Made by a program: the position numbers and the translations under genes. From assembly GCA_903856995.1 (NCBI GenBank), contig CAIODK010000226.1, positions 1-5,304 on the forward strand: a stretch of DNA of 5,304 bases, in the 5' to 3' direction. This stretch comes from an uncultured Burkholderiales bacterium (lineage in GTDB: Bacteria; Pseudomonadota; Gammaproteobacteria; Burkholderiales; Burkholderiaceae_C). Each line of letters starts with the position of its first letter. Within the stretch, counting starts at the first letter, position 1. This document shows, piece by piece, positions 1-5,304 of the stretch. The notes under the pieces are model-generated. The model had not been told where the DNA came from. It worked only from the letters and a program-made list of their open reading frames with translations, and did not search any database.

Positions 1-60
1 ATCAAGCGGGCGCTAGACCCGCACAACATCATGAATCCAGGGAAGATTTTTTCTCTCTAA
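1..60 (+). CDS. C-terminal end of an FAD-linked oxidase/dehydrogenase (partial)
   Basis: Reading frame 1 of the plus strand runs from the window edge to a TAA at 58-60 and gives 19 residues, IKRALDPHNIMNPGKIFSL. The pattern IK.ALDP.N.MNPGK(I/V) is the characteristic extreme C-terminus of the FAD-oxidase C domain (vanillyl-alcohol oxidase superfamily). Members include glycolate oxidase GlcD, D-lactate dehydrogenase and D-2-hydroxyglutarate dehydrogenase, which oxidise 2-hydroxyacids using bound FAD. The fragment is too short to choose the substrate. The rest of the gene lies to the left of the window. It converges on the kinase B gene and overlaps its last codons at 29-60, so no separate intergenic terminator exists here. 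The family call is fairly secure; the specific enzyme is unknown. Confidence 0.8.
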   Translation: MKRALDPHNIMNPGKIFSL

Positions 61-1795
61 GCATTTCCTCAACCTGTGCACAAAGTTTGTTTGCATCAAA
101 CGGTTTGAGCACAACAGAGTTCACACCGGCTGCTGCAAAACGCTCTAGGTCTTGTGGGTTGACATTGGCGGTTAGCCCCAATACGGGTGTATCACGCGCA
201 GGCTGCGCAAAAGTTTGGCGCAAAGCGGTGACGGCTTCGATGCCGTCCATCTCTGGCATGACCATGTCCATGAGAATCACATCAAATTCTTGTTGGCGCA
301 ATGCATCGAGTGCTTGTAGGCCGTTGCTGGCTTCGACAAGCTCGCAGTGTTTCCAGCTGTTTTTAAGTATTTGACGTACAAGCAATCGGTTGATCGGGTG
401 GTCGTCCACAACCAAGAAACGTGGCACCGTGTCGATAGGCGTGGCAGTGGTGGTTTTGCTTTGTGGCGCACTGAATTGTGGCGGTTCCACCTCAACCAAC
501 GGCAAAGTGAACCAAAACATCGAGCCAACGCCCGGCTTGCTTTCAAAGCCGATGTGGCCGCCCATGATCTCCACCAAACGCTGGGTGATGGACAGGCCTA
601 AACCATTGCCACCGTAGCGCGACTGAATGTTGTCCTCGGCTTGCACAAAGCGTTGGAAAATTTTGGCTTGTTGCTCTTCGGGAATTCCGATACCACTGTC
701 GCGCACTGAAAAATGCACGCACAAGGGTTGAAGCCGCACACGCAATGTGACATGGCCTTGGTGCGTGAACTTGATCGCATTGCCTAAGAGGTTCACCAAA
801 ATTTGCATCAAGCGATGGCGATCGGCGTGCACCCAGTGCGGGACGTTGTCATCAATGGTGCATCGGTACTGCAAACGCATGCTTTCAACGCGCTGCGCAA
901 ACAGGTCAAAGGCGGTGTTCACGGTGTCGCGCAAGGCGAAGGTTTCGGGCTGAACTTTGATTTTCCCAGCTTGCAATTGTGAGTAGTCCAACACGTCATT
1001 GATCACCGTCAACAAATGGTCTGCGGACTGGCGTGTGTGGTTCAAGATTTTGAACGCTTGCGGGTTGTCGACCACGCGGGCCAGCAACATATTGTTAAAG
1101 CCCAAAATCGCGTTCATGGGGGTACGCAACTCATGGCTGACGGTCGCAATGAATTGCTCGCGCAAAGCGGCGGTTCGAAGCAGTTCTTGGCGTTTGTCTT
1201 CGAGCTCTTGGTGGCGCTTCAAGCTGACGCCGTAGGCTTGACGAAAGAGGCTGTCGTACAGGAAGGGGACGGTGATCACGATGAGGGTCACCACCGAATA
1301 ACTGGCAAACGACGTCATGACTTGCGGGGCGCCCATCGAGGTGTTTTCTGGCAGCCAACCGTTCCACGTCGCGTACGCCACGACCATTTCTGCCGGCAAC
1401 ACAATCAAGAACCACGCGAAGCCGGCGCGGCGACTGATGGCGTAGAACGGGACCAGCGGAATGGCGGTCAACCACGCCATACGCGATGAAAAAATACCAC
1501 CCGAAATGGATGCCGCATAGCACGCCTGTAACAACGCCGCAAACAAACCCATGTGAACCAAGGTTGCCATAGGCCAGCCCCTGGCATACAAAACCTGTAA
1601 GAACAAGAGCACCACGGCAAAGGCCATAGGAACCGGCAGTTTGCCAGGGTAGGGCGAGATGGCGGACAGGATGCACATAGCCACAATCAGCAACCAGACG
1701 ATGAAGAACAAGTAAGGCATGCGCCCTTCTTGGAACCGTTTAGGTAGCTGAGGGACCATCCACTCAGTGAACTCATCAAAACTGCGGAACATCAT
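29..1795 (-). CDS. Hybrid sensor histidine kinase B with C-terminal receiver, six-helix membrane sensor
   Basis: The 588-residue protein is an inner-membrane hybrid kinase, expected to autophosphorylate on histidine and pass phosphate to its own receiver aspartate. Hydrophobic segments lie at about 27-46, 54-70, 74-95, 106-120, 124-142 and 162-182, with only short loops. A charged helical linker follows at about 186-215. The H box has H221 in VSHELRTP. HATPase_c shows the N box (N335, N339), G1 DSGIG (366-370), an F box near FQRF (380-383) and G2 GGNGLG (395-400). A Pro/Thr/Gln-rich linker (about 437-458) leads to a receiver with the acidic pair D464/D465, phosphoacceptor D510, T542 and K564. 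All catalytic residues are present. The start is the first of two consecutive ATGs; it overlaps the kinase A stop as ATGA and has GAGG six bases upstream. No HPt or output domain is present. The input signal is not predictable from sequence. Confidence 0.95.
   Translation of the reverse strand: MMFRSFDEFTEWMVPQLPKRFQEGRMPYLFFIVWLLIVAMCILSAISPYPGKLPVPMAFAVVLLFLQVLYARGWPMATLVHMGLFAALLQACYAASISGGIFSSRMAWLTAIPLVPFYAISRRAGFAWFLIVLPAEMVVAYATWNGWLPENTSMGAPQVMTSFASYSVVTLIVITVPFLYDSLFRQAYGVSLKRHQELEDKRQELLRTAALREQFIATVSHELRTPMNAILGFNNMLLARVVDNPQAFKILNHTRQSADHLLTVINDVLDYSQLQAGKIKVQPETFALRDTVNTAFDLFAQRVESMRLQYRCTIDDNVPHWVHADRHRLMQILVNLLGNAIKFTHQGHVTLRVRLQPLCVHFSVRDSGIGIPEEQQAKIFQRFVQAEDNIQSRYGGNGLGLSITQRLVEIMGGHIGFESKPGVGSMFWFTLPLVEVEPPQFSAPQSKTTTATPIDTVPRFLVVDDHPINRLLVRQILKNSWKHCELVEASNGLQALDALRQQEFDVILMDMVMPEMDGIEAVTALRQTFAQPARDTPVLGLTANVNPQDLERFAAAGVNSVVLKPFDANKLCAQVEEMLREKKSSLDS
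240..286. repeat. Diverged direct repeat, copy 1 (receiver phosphorylation site, kinase B)
   Basis: This 47-base segment encodes the strand and loop around phosphoacceptor D510 (residues about 504-519). It matches 2003-2049 in kinase A at 41 of 47 positions by hand alignment. It is the best-preserved DNA-level trace of the relationship between the two kinase genes and has the same orientation in both. Confidence 0.7.
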
Positions 1796-3546
1796 GCTTG
1801 GCCTCGCACAACGTGAGCCGCAAGCGCATTGGAAATTTTAGAAATTAACTGTTGCTCATCCAAAGGTTTTTGCAAAACGTCGTTCATGCCTGCGGCTAAG
1901 CAGCGGTCGTGGTCCACTGGATTGGCGCTAGCCGTCAGTGCTAGCACCGGCATGTCACAGAGGGGTACTGGCATGGTTTGACGCAAGGCCTGAGTGGCTT
2001 GCATGCCGTCCATGTCGGGCATGACCATGTCCATCAACACCACATCAAACGCTTGCTCGCGCAGCTTGGCGAGCGCAATGGCGCCGCTGCCGGCCTCGAC
2101 GATGCTGGCGTGTAGAAAGCATTTTTTGAGCATCATGCGGGCCACCAATAAATTCACCGCGTTGTCATCGACCAACAAGATACGTATGGGTTTGTCCACC
2201 AGCACGCGCGCCATCTCTGCTGCGGCACGCGCCTGTTGCCGTGCGATGCGACGAAGGGGTAGTTGAAACCAAAATCGTGCGCCCTGGTCTTGCAGGCTAG
2301 TCACGCCAATGGTGCCGCCTTGCAGAGAGACCAGTCGCTCACAAATAGAAAGGCCCAAACCGGTGCCGCCGTATTTGCGGTTGGTTTGCACGTCGGCATA
2401 TTCAAACCCTTGAAAGATTTTTTTCTGCCTATCAGCGGCGATGCCAATGCCCGTGTCTTGAACCTCAAACAACACGCCACCTCCGGCAGTTTGTGCACGC
2501 ACGTGAATACTGCCTGTAGCGGTGAATTTAAACGCGTTGTCCAATAAGTTATGGAGAACTTTCAACAGTCGCTGACGGTCGCCTTTGACCCACAAGTTAT
2601 GGACGGTGTCGGTTTCTAGATGAAGTTCAATCTTTTTGGTTTTGGCTTGACTCTCGAAGGGCAGGAGGATTTCGGCCAAGGTGTCTTGCAGCGAAAACTC
2701 ATCCTCGTGAAAAGTGAAATGCCCGGCTTGCAATTGTGAAAAATCTAAAATGTCATTGACCACTTTGAGCAGTTGTTCCGTCGAACGGCGAATGTGGTCG
2801 ACCACCTCGGCATCCTCGGGGCGTGAAGCGAGTTCGGCGCGCAAGATCCCGTTGAGCCCCAATATTGCATTCATCGGGGTACGCAGCTCGTGGCCCACGG
2901 AAGCAATGAATTCGTCCTTGTGTGCTTGCGCCCGAAGTAGCGCTTGATGTGTCAGCTCGAGTTCGGCGTTGCTTTGGTCCATCTCATCGACTTGCATGCG
3001 ATGCATGCGCTCGGTAACGAACACCACAAACATCGCCATCGCGAGAACAAAAAATTTGTTGCTCACTGTCCAAGCCATGACCGCATTGGTCATATTGATG
3101 TCGCTACTAACCAGCCCATGTCGACTGATCAGCAGGAGCATGGCATTGGTGGCAAACGTCATTAAAACCCAAAACAAAGCGGGTAGTCGGTCCAGCAACA
3201 AGACGGCGGGTAACGTGGCGACCGTCATCCACACCATGACTGGTGAGTTGATGCCGCCAGTCAACACAGCTAAGTAAGTGACATAACCAATCGACCACAA
3301 CATGGAGCCATGCGCGATGACCAGGTAGGGTGCGCCCAGAATGAGGCCAGCTAACAAGGTCCAATAACCTGCCGTCCCCACCAAGTTCGCTACATGGTTG
3401 TAGTCGGGGTGGTAGATGTAATAAAACGGCAATGAACATGCGCCCACCAAAAGCAACATGTAGGTCAATAAACTGCGTCGACGTTCGAGCTCAGTCCCTT
3501 TGAAAAAGTTCTTCGGTAAAAGAAGATTTCTCAACGCGTAGGACAT
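1792..3546 (-). CDS. Hybrid sensor histidine kinase A with C-terminal receiver, six-helix membrane sensor
   Basis: This 584-residue inner-membrane hybrid kinase is a paralogue of kinase B next to it. Hydrophobic segments are at about 26-45, 57-77, 82-98, 102-118, 121-141 and 157-178. The basic N-terminus (K17 and RRR at 22-24) suggests it is cytoplasmic. The phosphorylation site is H219 in SVGHELRTP, with Gly where most HisKA domains have Ser. The ATPase has N333 and N337, G1 DTGIG (364-368), an F box near 378-381 and G2 GGTGLG (393-398). The receiver has D460/D461, phosphoacceptor D506, T538 and K560. The frame stays open upstream to an ATG at 3634-3636, but that start would overlap parB by 83 bases and add a Ser/Thr-rich tail. 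The ATG at 3544-3546, seven bases after the parB stop, is preferred. No clear Shine-Dalgarno precedes it, so reinitiation after parB is likely. Function is certain at family level; the stimulus is unknown. Confidence 0.93.
   Translation of the reverse strand: MSYALRNLLLPKNFFKGTELERRRSLLTYMLLLVGACSLPFYYIYHPDYNHVANLVGTAGYWTLLAGLILGAPYLVIAHGSMLWSIGYVTYLAVLTGGINSPVMVWMTVATLPAVLLLDRLPALFWVLMTFATNAMLLLISRHGLVSSDINMTNAVMAWTVSNKFFVLAMAMFVVFVTERMHRMQVDEMDQSNAELELTHQALLRAQAHKDEFIASVGHELRTPMNAILGLNGILRAELASRPEDAEVVDHIRRSTEQLLKVVNDILDFSQLQAGHFTFHEDEFSLQDTLAEILLPFESQAKTKKIELHLETDTVHNLWVKGDRQRLLKVLHNLLDNAFKFTATGSIHVRAQTAGGGVLFEVQDTGIGIAADRQKKIFQGFEYADVQTNRKYGGTGLGLSICERLVSLQGGTIGVTSLQDQGARFWFQLPLRRIARQQARAAAEMARVLVDKPIRILLVDDNAVNLLVARMMLKKCFLHASIVEAGSGAIALAKLREQAFDVVLMDMVMPDMDGMQATQALRQTMPVPLCDMPVLALTASANPVDHDRCLAAGMNDVLQKPLDEQQLISKISNALAAHVVRGQA
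1802..1805 (-). promoter_or_regulatory. Shine-Dalgarno (GAGG) for kinase B
   Basis: On the minus strand GAGG stands six bases before the first ATG of kinase B, inside the last codons of kinase A. Together with the ATGA stop-start overlap at 1792-1795 it supports the chosen start and suggests coupled translation of the two kinases, with some independent initiation possible. Confidence 0.7.
2003..2049. repeat. Diverged direct repeat, copy 2 (receiver phosphorylation site, kinase A)
   Basis: This is the partner of 240-286, encoding the region around phosphoacceptor D506 of kinase A. The repeat spacing is 1763 bases, close to one kinase gene length, as expected for a head-to-tail gene duplication. 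Selection on the receiver motif also contributes to the similarity. Confidence 0.7.
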
Positions 3547-3553
3547 AGCGATT

Positions 3554-4474
3554 TCAGGGTTTACGGAGTTTGTCGATGAAGCCGTTGAGCTCGTCGATGG
3601 AGCCAAATTGAATGGCGAGTTCGCCCATTTCTTCAATGCGTCCGTGTCGTTTGACGCGTTTTTTCACACGCACTTCAACTTGAGCCGTGAGCAAATCAGA
3701 GAGCTCTTCTTCCACGCGTTTGATGTCGCGTGATTTTTCACTCTTAGGTTTTTGTGGCACGAGATTGAACTCGGCGCTGAGTTTTTTGACCAAGCTCTCT
3801 GCTTCACGGACCGACATTTTTTTGGCGCTGATTTGGTTGGCCGCCGTGATTTGTGTGCCGCGATCAAGCGCCAACAAGGCGCGCGCATGCCCCATGTCAA
3901 TGTCGCCGGCCATGAGCATGGCCTGCACGGGTTCGGCCAAGTTCAACAAGCGCAGCAAGTTGCTGGCGGCGCTGCGTGAACGCCCGACGGCTTGTGCGGC
4001 GAGTTCGTGTGTGAGACCAAATTCTTTGACGAGACGTTGCAGGCCTTGCGCTTCTTCAAGCGGATTGAGGTCTTCGCGCTGAATGTTTTCAATCAACGCC
4101 ATCGCGGCCGCGGCTTCGTTGGGCACGTTGCGCACGAGCACGGGCACGCTGTCGAGGCCGGCTATCTTGGCGGCGCGACTACGTCGCTCGCCGGCAATGA
4201 TTTCGTATTTGCCTGCATTGGGACCATCGCTTAATTGGCGCACCAAGATCGGCTGCATGATGCCTTGGGCCTTGATGCTTTCAGCCAATTCATACAAAGC
4301 ACCCTCGTCCATGCGGGTGCGCGGTTGGTACATGCCGGGAACCAATTGGGTTAGCGGCAGGCTGTTGGGCAGGCCATCGGCGGCGGCGTTTTGTGCGGCG
4401 ATGCTGTCATCCACCTTGGGACCGAGCAGAGATTCGAGGCCGCGGCCTAGGCCTTTTGGTTTTTTAGTAGCCAT
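3554..4474 (-). CDS. parB: ParB/Spo0J chromosome partition protein, parS-binding CTPase clamp
   Basis: The 306-residue product is a full-length chromosomal ParB. It binds parS sites near the origin, spreads as a CTP-dependent sliding clamp, and stimulates ParA to move origins apart. The N-terminal KGLGRGLESLLG (7-18) is the usual ParA-contacting segment. The N-terminal domain follows with YQPR (49-52) and the arginine box GERRSR (95-100), both part of the CTP-binding pocket. IENIQREDLNPLEEA lies at 128-142, and the helix-turn-helix spans about 154-177 (THELAAQAVGRSRSAASNLL). The C-terminal part (about 230-306) is charged and fits the dimerisation domain. The ATG at 4472-4474 is chosen because MATKKPKGLGRGL is the standard ParB start and a purine-rich GAAGAAG lies six bases upstream. 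The frame is open to another ATG at 4511-4513, which would add 13 atypical residues. It overlaps the hydrolase by 11 bases. Confidence 0.97.
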   Translation of the reverse strand: MATKKPKGLGRGLESLLGPKVDDSIAAQNAAADGLPNSLPLTQLVPGMYQPRTRMDEGALYELAESIKAQGIMQPILVRQLSDGPNAGKYEIIAGERRSRAAKIAGLDSVPVLVRNVPNEAAAAMALIENIQREDLNPLEEAQGLQRLVKEFGLTHELAAQAVGRSRSAASNLLRLLNLAEPVQAMLMAGDIDMGHARALLALDRGTQITAANQISAKKMSVREAESLVKKLSAEFNLVPQKPKSEKSRDIKRVEEELSDLLTAQVEVRVKKRVKRHGRIEEMGELAIQFGSIDELNGFIDKLRKP

Positions 4475-5015
4475 GGGTAACTTCTTCTTTGAGTAAATCT
4501 TGTAAAAGGGCAAAGCCTTCGGGCCAATCGCCCAAGCCTGCCGCGGTATTGATGTGACTGCTCATGCCGCAATCAACCATGTTTGAGCCCCAAGCATGTG
4601 CCAGTGCACTGGCCCGCATGAAGCTGCAATAGGGGTCATTGCGGCTTGCCGCCACGGTGCTGGCAAACGGTAAACGTTCGCGCACGATCGGGCTCCAGCT
4701 ATGCAGCGCTTGCTGCATTTCTTGACGCTCTGTGTCTGCCGGCGCAACGAGCAAGGCGGCTTTGACGCGATGTGAGTTCAACGAGTGGGCAGCCCAAGCG
4801 GCCACCAAAACACAAGCCAAGCTGTGTGCCACCAACACGCACGGCCCGTGCTGCAACACAGCCTCTTCGAGCTGCATCATCCAGTCGCCACGCAGCGGCC
4901 GGTCCCAGCTGTGTTGTTGCACGCGAACGTAGCCGTGCGCGGCCTGCCATTGACTTTGCCAATGGTCTGGGTCGCTGTTGTGCCAACCAGGGAGAATGAG
5001 GACAGGCAGAGACAT
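4464..5015 (-). CDS. RBBP9/YdeN-family alpha/beta hydrolase
   Basis: The 183-residue protein is a small single-domain serine hydrolase without a signal peptide, so probably cytoplasmic. The start MSLPVLILPGWHNSDPDHWQ is typical of the RBBP9/YdeN (DUF1234-like) group: a first beta strand followed by the PGW..S...HWQ segment. The nucleophile elbow reads AHSLA with S65, a variant of GHSLG. The likely triad is completed by D127 in SRNDPYC and H154 in SHIN, and the C-terminal GLGDWPEG (160-167) is also a family signature. The length is normal. The natural substrate of most bacterial members is unknown, so only an esterase or peptidase-like activity can be proposed. The ATG follows the parA stop with no intervening base and has no visible Shine-Dalgarno, so translation probably depends on ribosomes finishing parA. 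Its last codons overlap the start of parB. Confidence 0.93.
   Translation of the reverse strand: MSLPVLILPGWHNSDPDHWQSQWQAAHGYVRVQQHSWDRPLRGDWMMQLEEAVLQHGPCVLVAHSLACVLVAAWAAHSLNSHRVKAALLVAPADTERQEMQQALHSWSPIVRERLPFASTVAASRNDPYCSFMRASALAHAWGSNMVDCGMSSHINTAAGLGDWPEGFALLQDLLKEEVTHGY
4481..4487 (-). promoter_or_regulatory. Purine-rich Shine-Dalgarno-like site (GAAGAAG) for parB
   Basis: GAAGAAG lies six bases before the ATG at 4472-4474, within the end of the hydrolase gene. It is an imperfect Shine-Dalgarno, but it decides for this start over the upstream in-frame ATG at 4511-4513. parB is therefore less dependent on reinitiation than the hydrolase or kinase A. Confidence 0.55.
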
Positions 5016-5304
5016 TTATAGTTTTTTAACGCGCTCAACCATCTCTTGCGCGAAGTCCACAAACGCATGACTCCCCTTGGCAGACGGGTCAAATACCACG
5101 CCCGGCAAGCCGTAGCTTGGCGCCTCGGCTAAACGCACGTTGCGAGGAATCACGGCACTAAAGACCTTGTCGCCAAAATGTTCGCGCAACTGGTCGCTGA
5201 CTTGTTGCTGCAAGGTGATACGAGGGTCAAACATGACCCGCAACAAACCAATGATTTTGAGTTCGCGGTTCATGTTGGCATGCACCTGCTTGATGGTGTT
5301 CACC
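5016..5304 (-). CDS. parA: ParA/Soj chromosome partition ATPase, C-terminal part (5' end outside window)
   Basis: The last 95 codons are present and the gene continues past the right edge. The leftmost readable codons are GTG AAC ACC ATC, an internal Val and not a start. The sequence matches the C-terminal third of Soj/ParA: IIGLLRVMFDPRITLQQQV, then VIPRNVRLAEAPSYGLPGVV with the strongly conserved PRN.RL.EAPS.G.P element, and a terminal helix ending in VERVKKL. The Walker A and B motifs lie outside the window. ParA is the nucleoid-bound ATPase that works with ParB in origin segregation. The TAA at 5016-5018 abuts the hydrolase ATG. The upstream flank of this operon in related bacteria often carries mnmG/rsmG, but that cannot be seen here. 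Confidence 0.96.
   Translation of the reverse strand, partial: VNTIKQVHANMNRELKIIGLLRVMFDPRITLQQQVSDQLREHFGDKVFSAVIPRNVRLAEAPSYGLPGVVFDPSAKGSHAFVDFAQEMVERVKKL

Noticed and set aside
45..57. T-rich run on the plus strand (GATTTTTTCTCTC) as a terminator of the oxidase gene
   Set aside because: The run lies before the oxidase stop codon, and the nearest stem (6-22) is separated from it by more than 20 bases, so it does not form a hairpin plus T-run terminator.
1016..1489. 157-residue open frame on the plus strand
   Set aside because: It is antisense to the membrane sensor and kinase linker of kinase B. Its composition is His/Arg/Gly-rich and shows no recognisable domain, as expected for a shadow frame.
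1131..1676. 181-residue open frame on the minus strand
   Set aside because: It overlaps kinase B in another frame on the same strand. The translation is Arg/Gly-rich without a domain, while the kinase frame has full catalytic motifs.
2495..2510. CACGTG core resembling a parS site
   Set aside because: Only the central CACGTG plus two flanking bases agree with the consensus TGTTTCACGTGAAACA (8 of 16 positions). It lies inside the conserved kinase A ATPase coding region, so a chance palindrome is more likely. No better parS match was seen by eye in the window.
3687..4496. Successive open frames on the plus strand opposite parB (131 and 137 residues)
   Set aside because: They arise from codon bias of parB read in reverse. 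They are Ser/Arg/Ala-rich, lack ribosome sites and match no known family.
4699..4986. Overlapping open frames on both strands within the hydrolase gene
   Set aside because: All are low-complexity Arg/Ala-rich translations of a well-supported hydrolase gene in other frames.
5301..5303. GTG as the start of a 95-residue protein at the right edge
   Set aside because: The reading frame continues past the window, and the sequence before and after this codon is the interior of ParA; the GTG is an internal valine.

Overview
The window looks like a piece of a betaproteobacterial chromosome, most likely Burkholderiales and possibly Comamonadaceae. This rests on the ParA and ParB sequences, on the small RBBP9/YdeN-type hydrolase placed between them, and on the moderate base composition. 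The family-level assignment is an inference from recall and was not tested by a search. Coding density is almost complete: the only non-coding bases between genes are the seven at 3547-3553, and no gene-free stretch approaches 300 bases.

Five of the six genes lie on the minus strand and read right to left as one tightly packed, probably cotranscribed block. The order is parA (3' end only, 5016-5304), an alpha/beta hydrolase (4464-5015), parB (3554-4474), hybrid histidine kinase A (1792-3546) and hybrid histidine kinase B (29-1795). The junctions are: parA stop directly followed by the hydrolase start (TAA|ATG, no gap); hydrolase/parB overlap of 11 bases; parB/kinase A gap of 7 bases; kinase A/kinase B ATGA overlap of 4 bases. 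The promoter must lie beyond the right edge, upstream of parA, unless promoters are hidden inside genes.

At the left edge, the plus strand carries the last 19 codons of a gene for an FAD-linked oxidase or dehydrogenase (1-60). It converges on kinase B, and the two genes share 32 coding bases (29-60).

ParA and ParB are the chromosome segregation pair, normally found near the replication origin. The two kinases are paralogues with the same plan: six predicted membrane helices with almost no extracytoplasmic domain, then HisKA, HATPase_c and a C-terminal receiver. From the H box to the G2 box their key residues keep a constant two-residue offset, which points to a tandem duplication followed by divergence. 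Neither has an HPt or DNA-binding output domain, so their phosphorelay partner must be encoded elsewhere. The most notable feature of the window is that this kinase pair sits in, and appears translationally coupled to, the parAB operon. No CRISPR array, mobile element, tRNA, rRNA or convincing parS site was seen.
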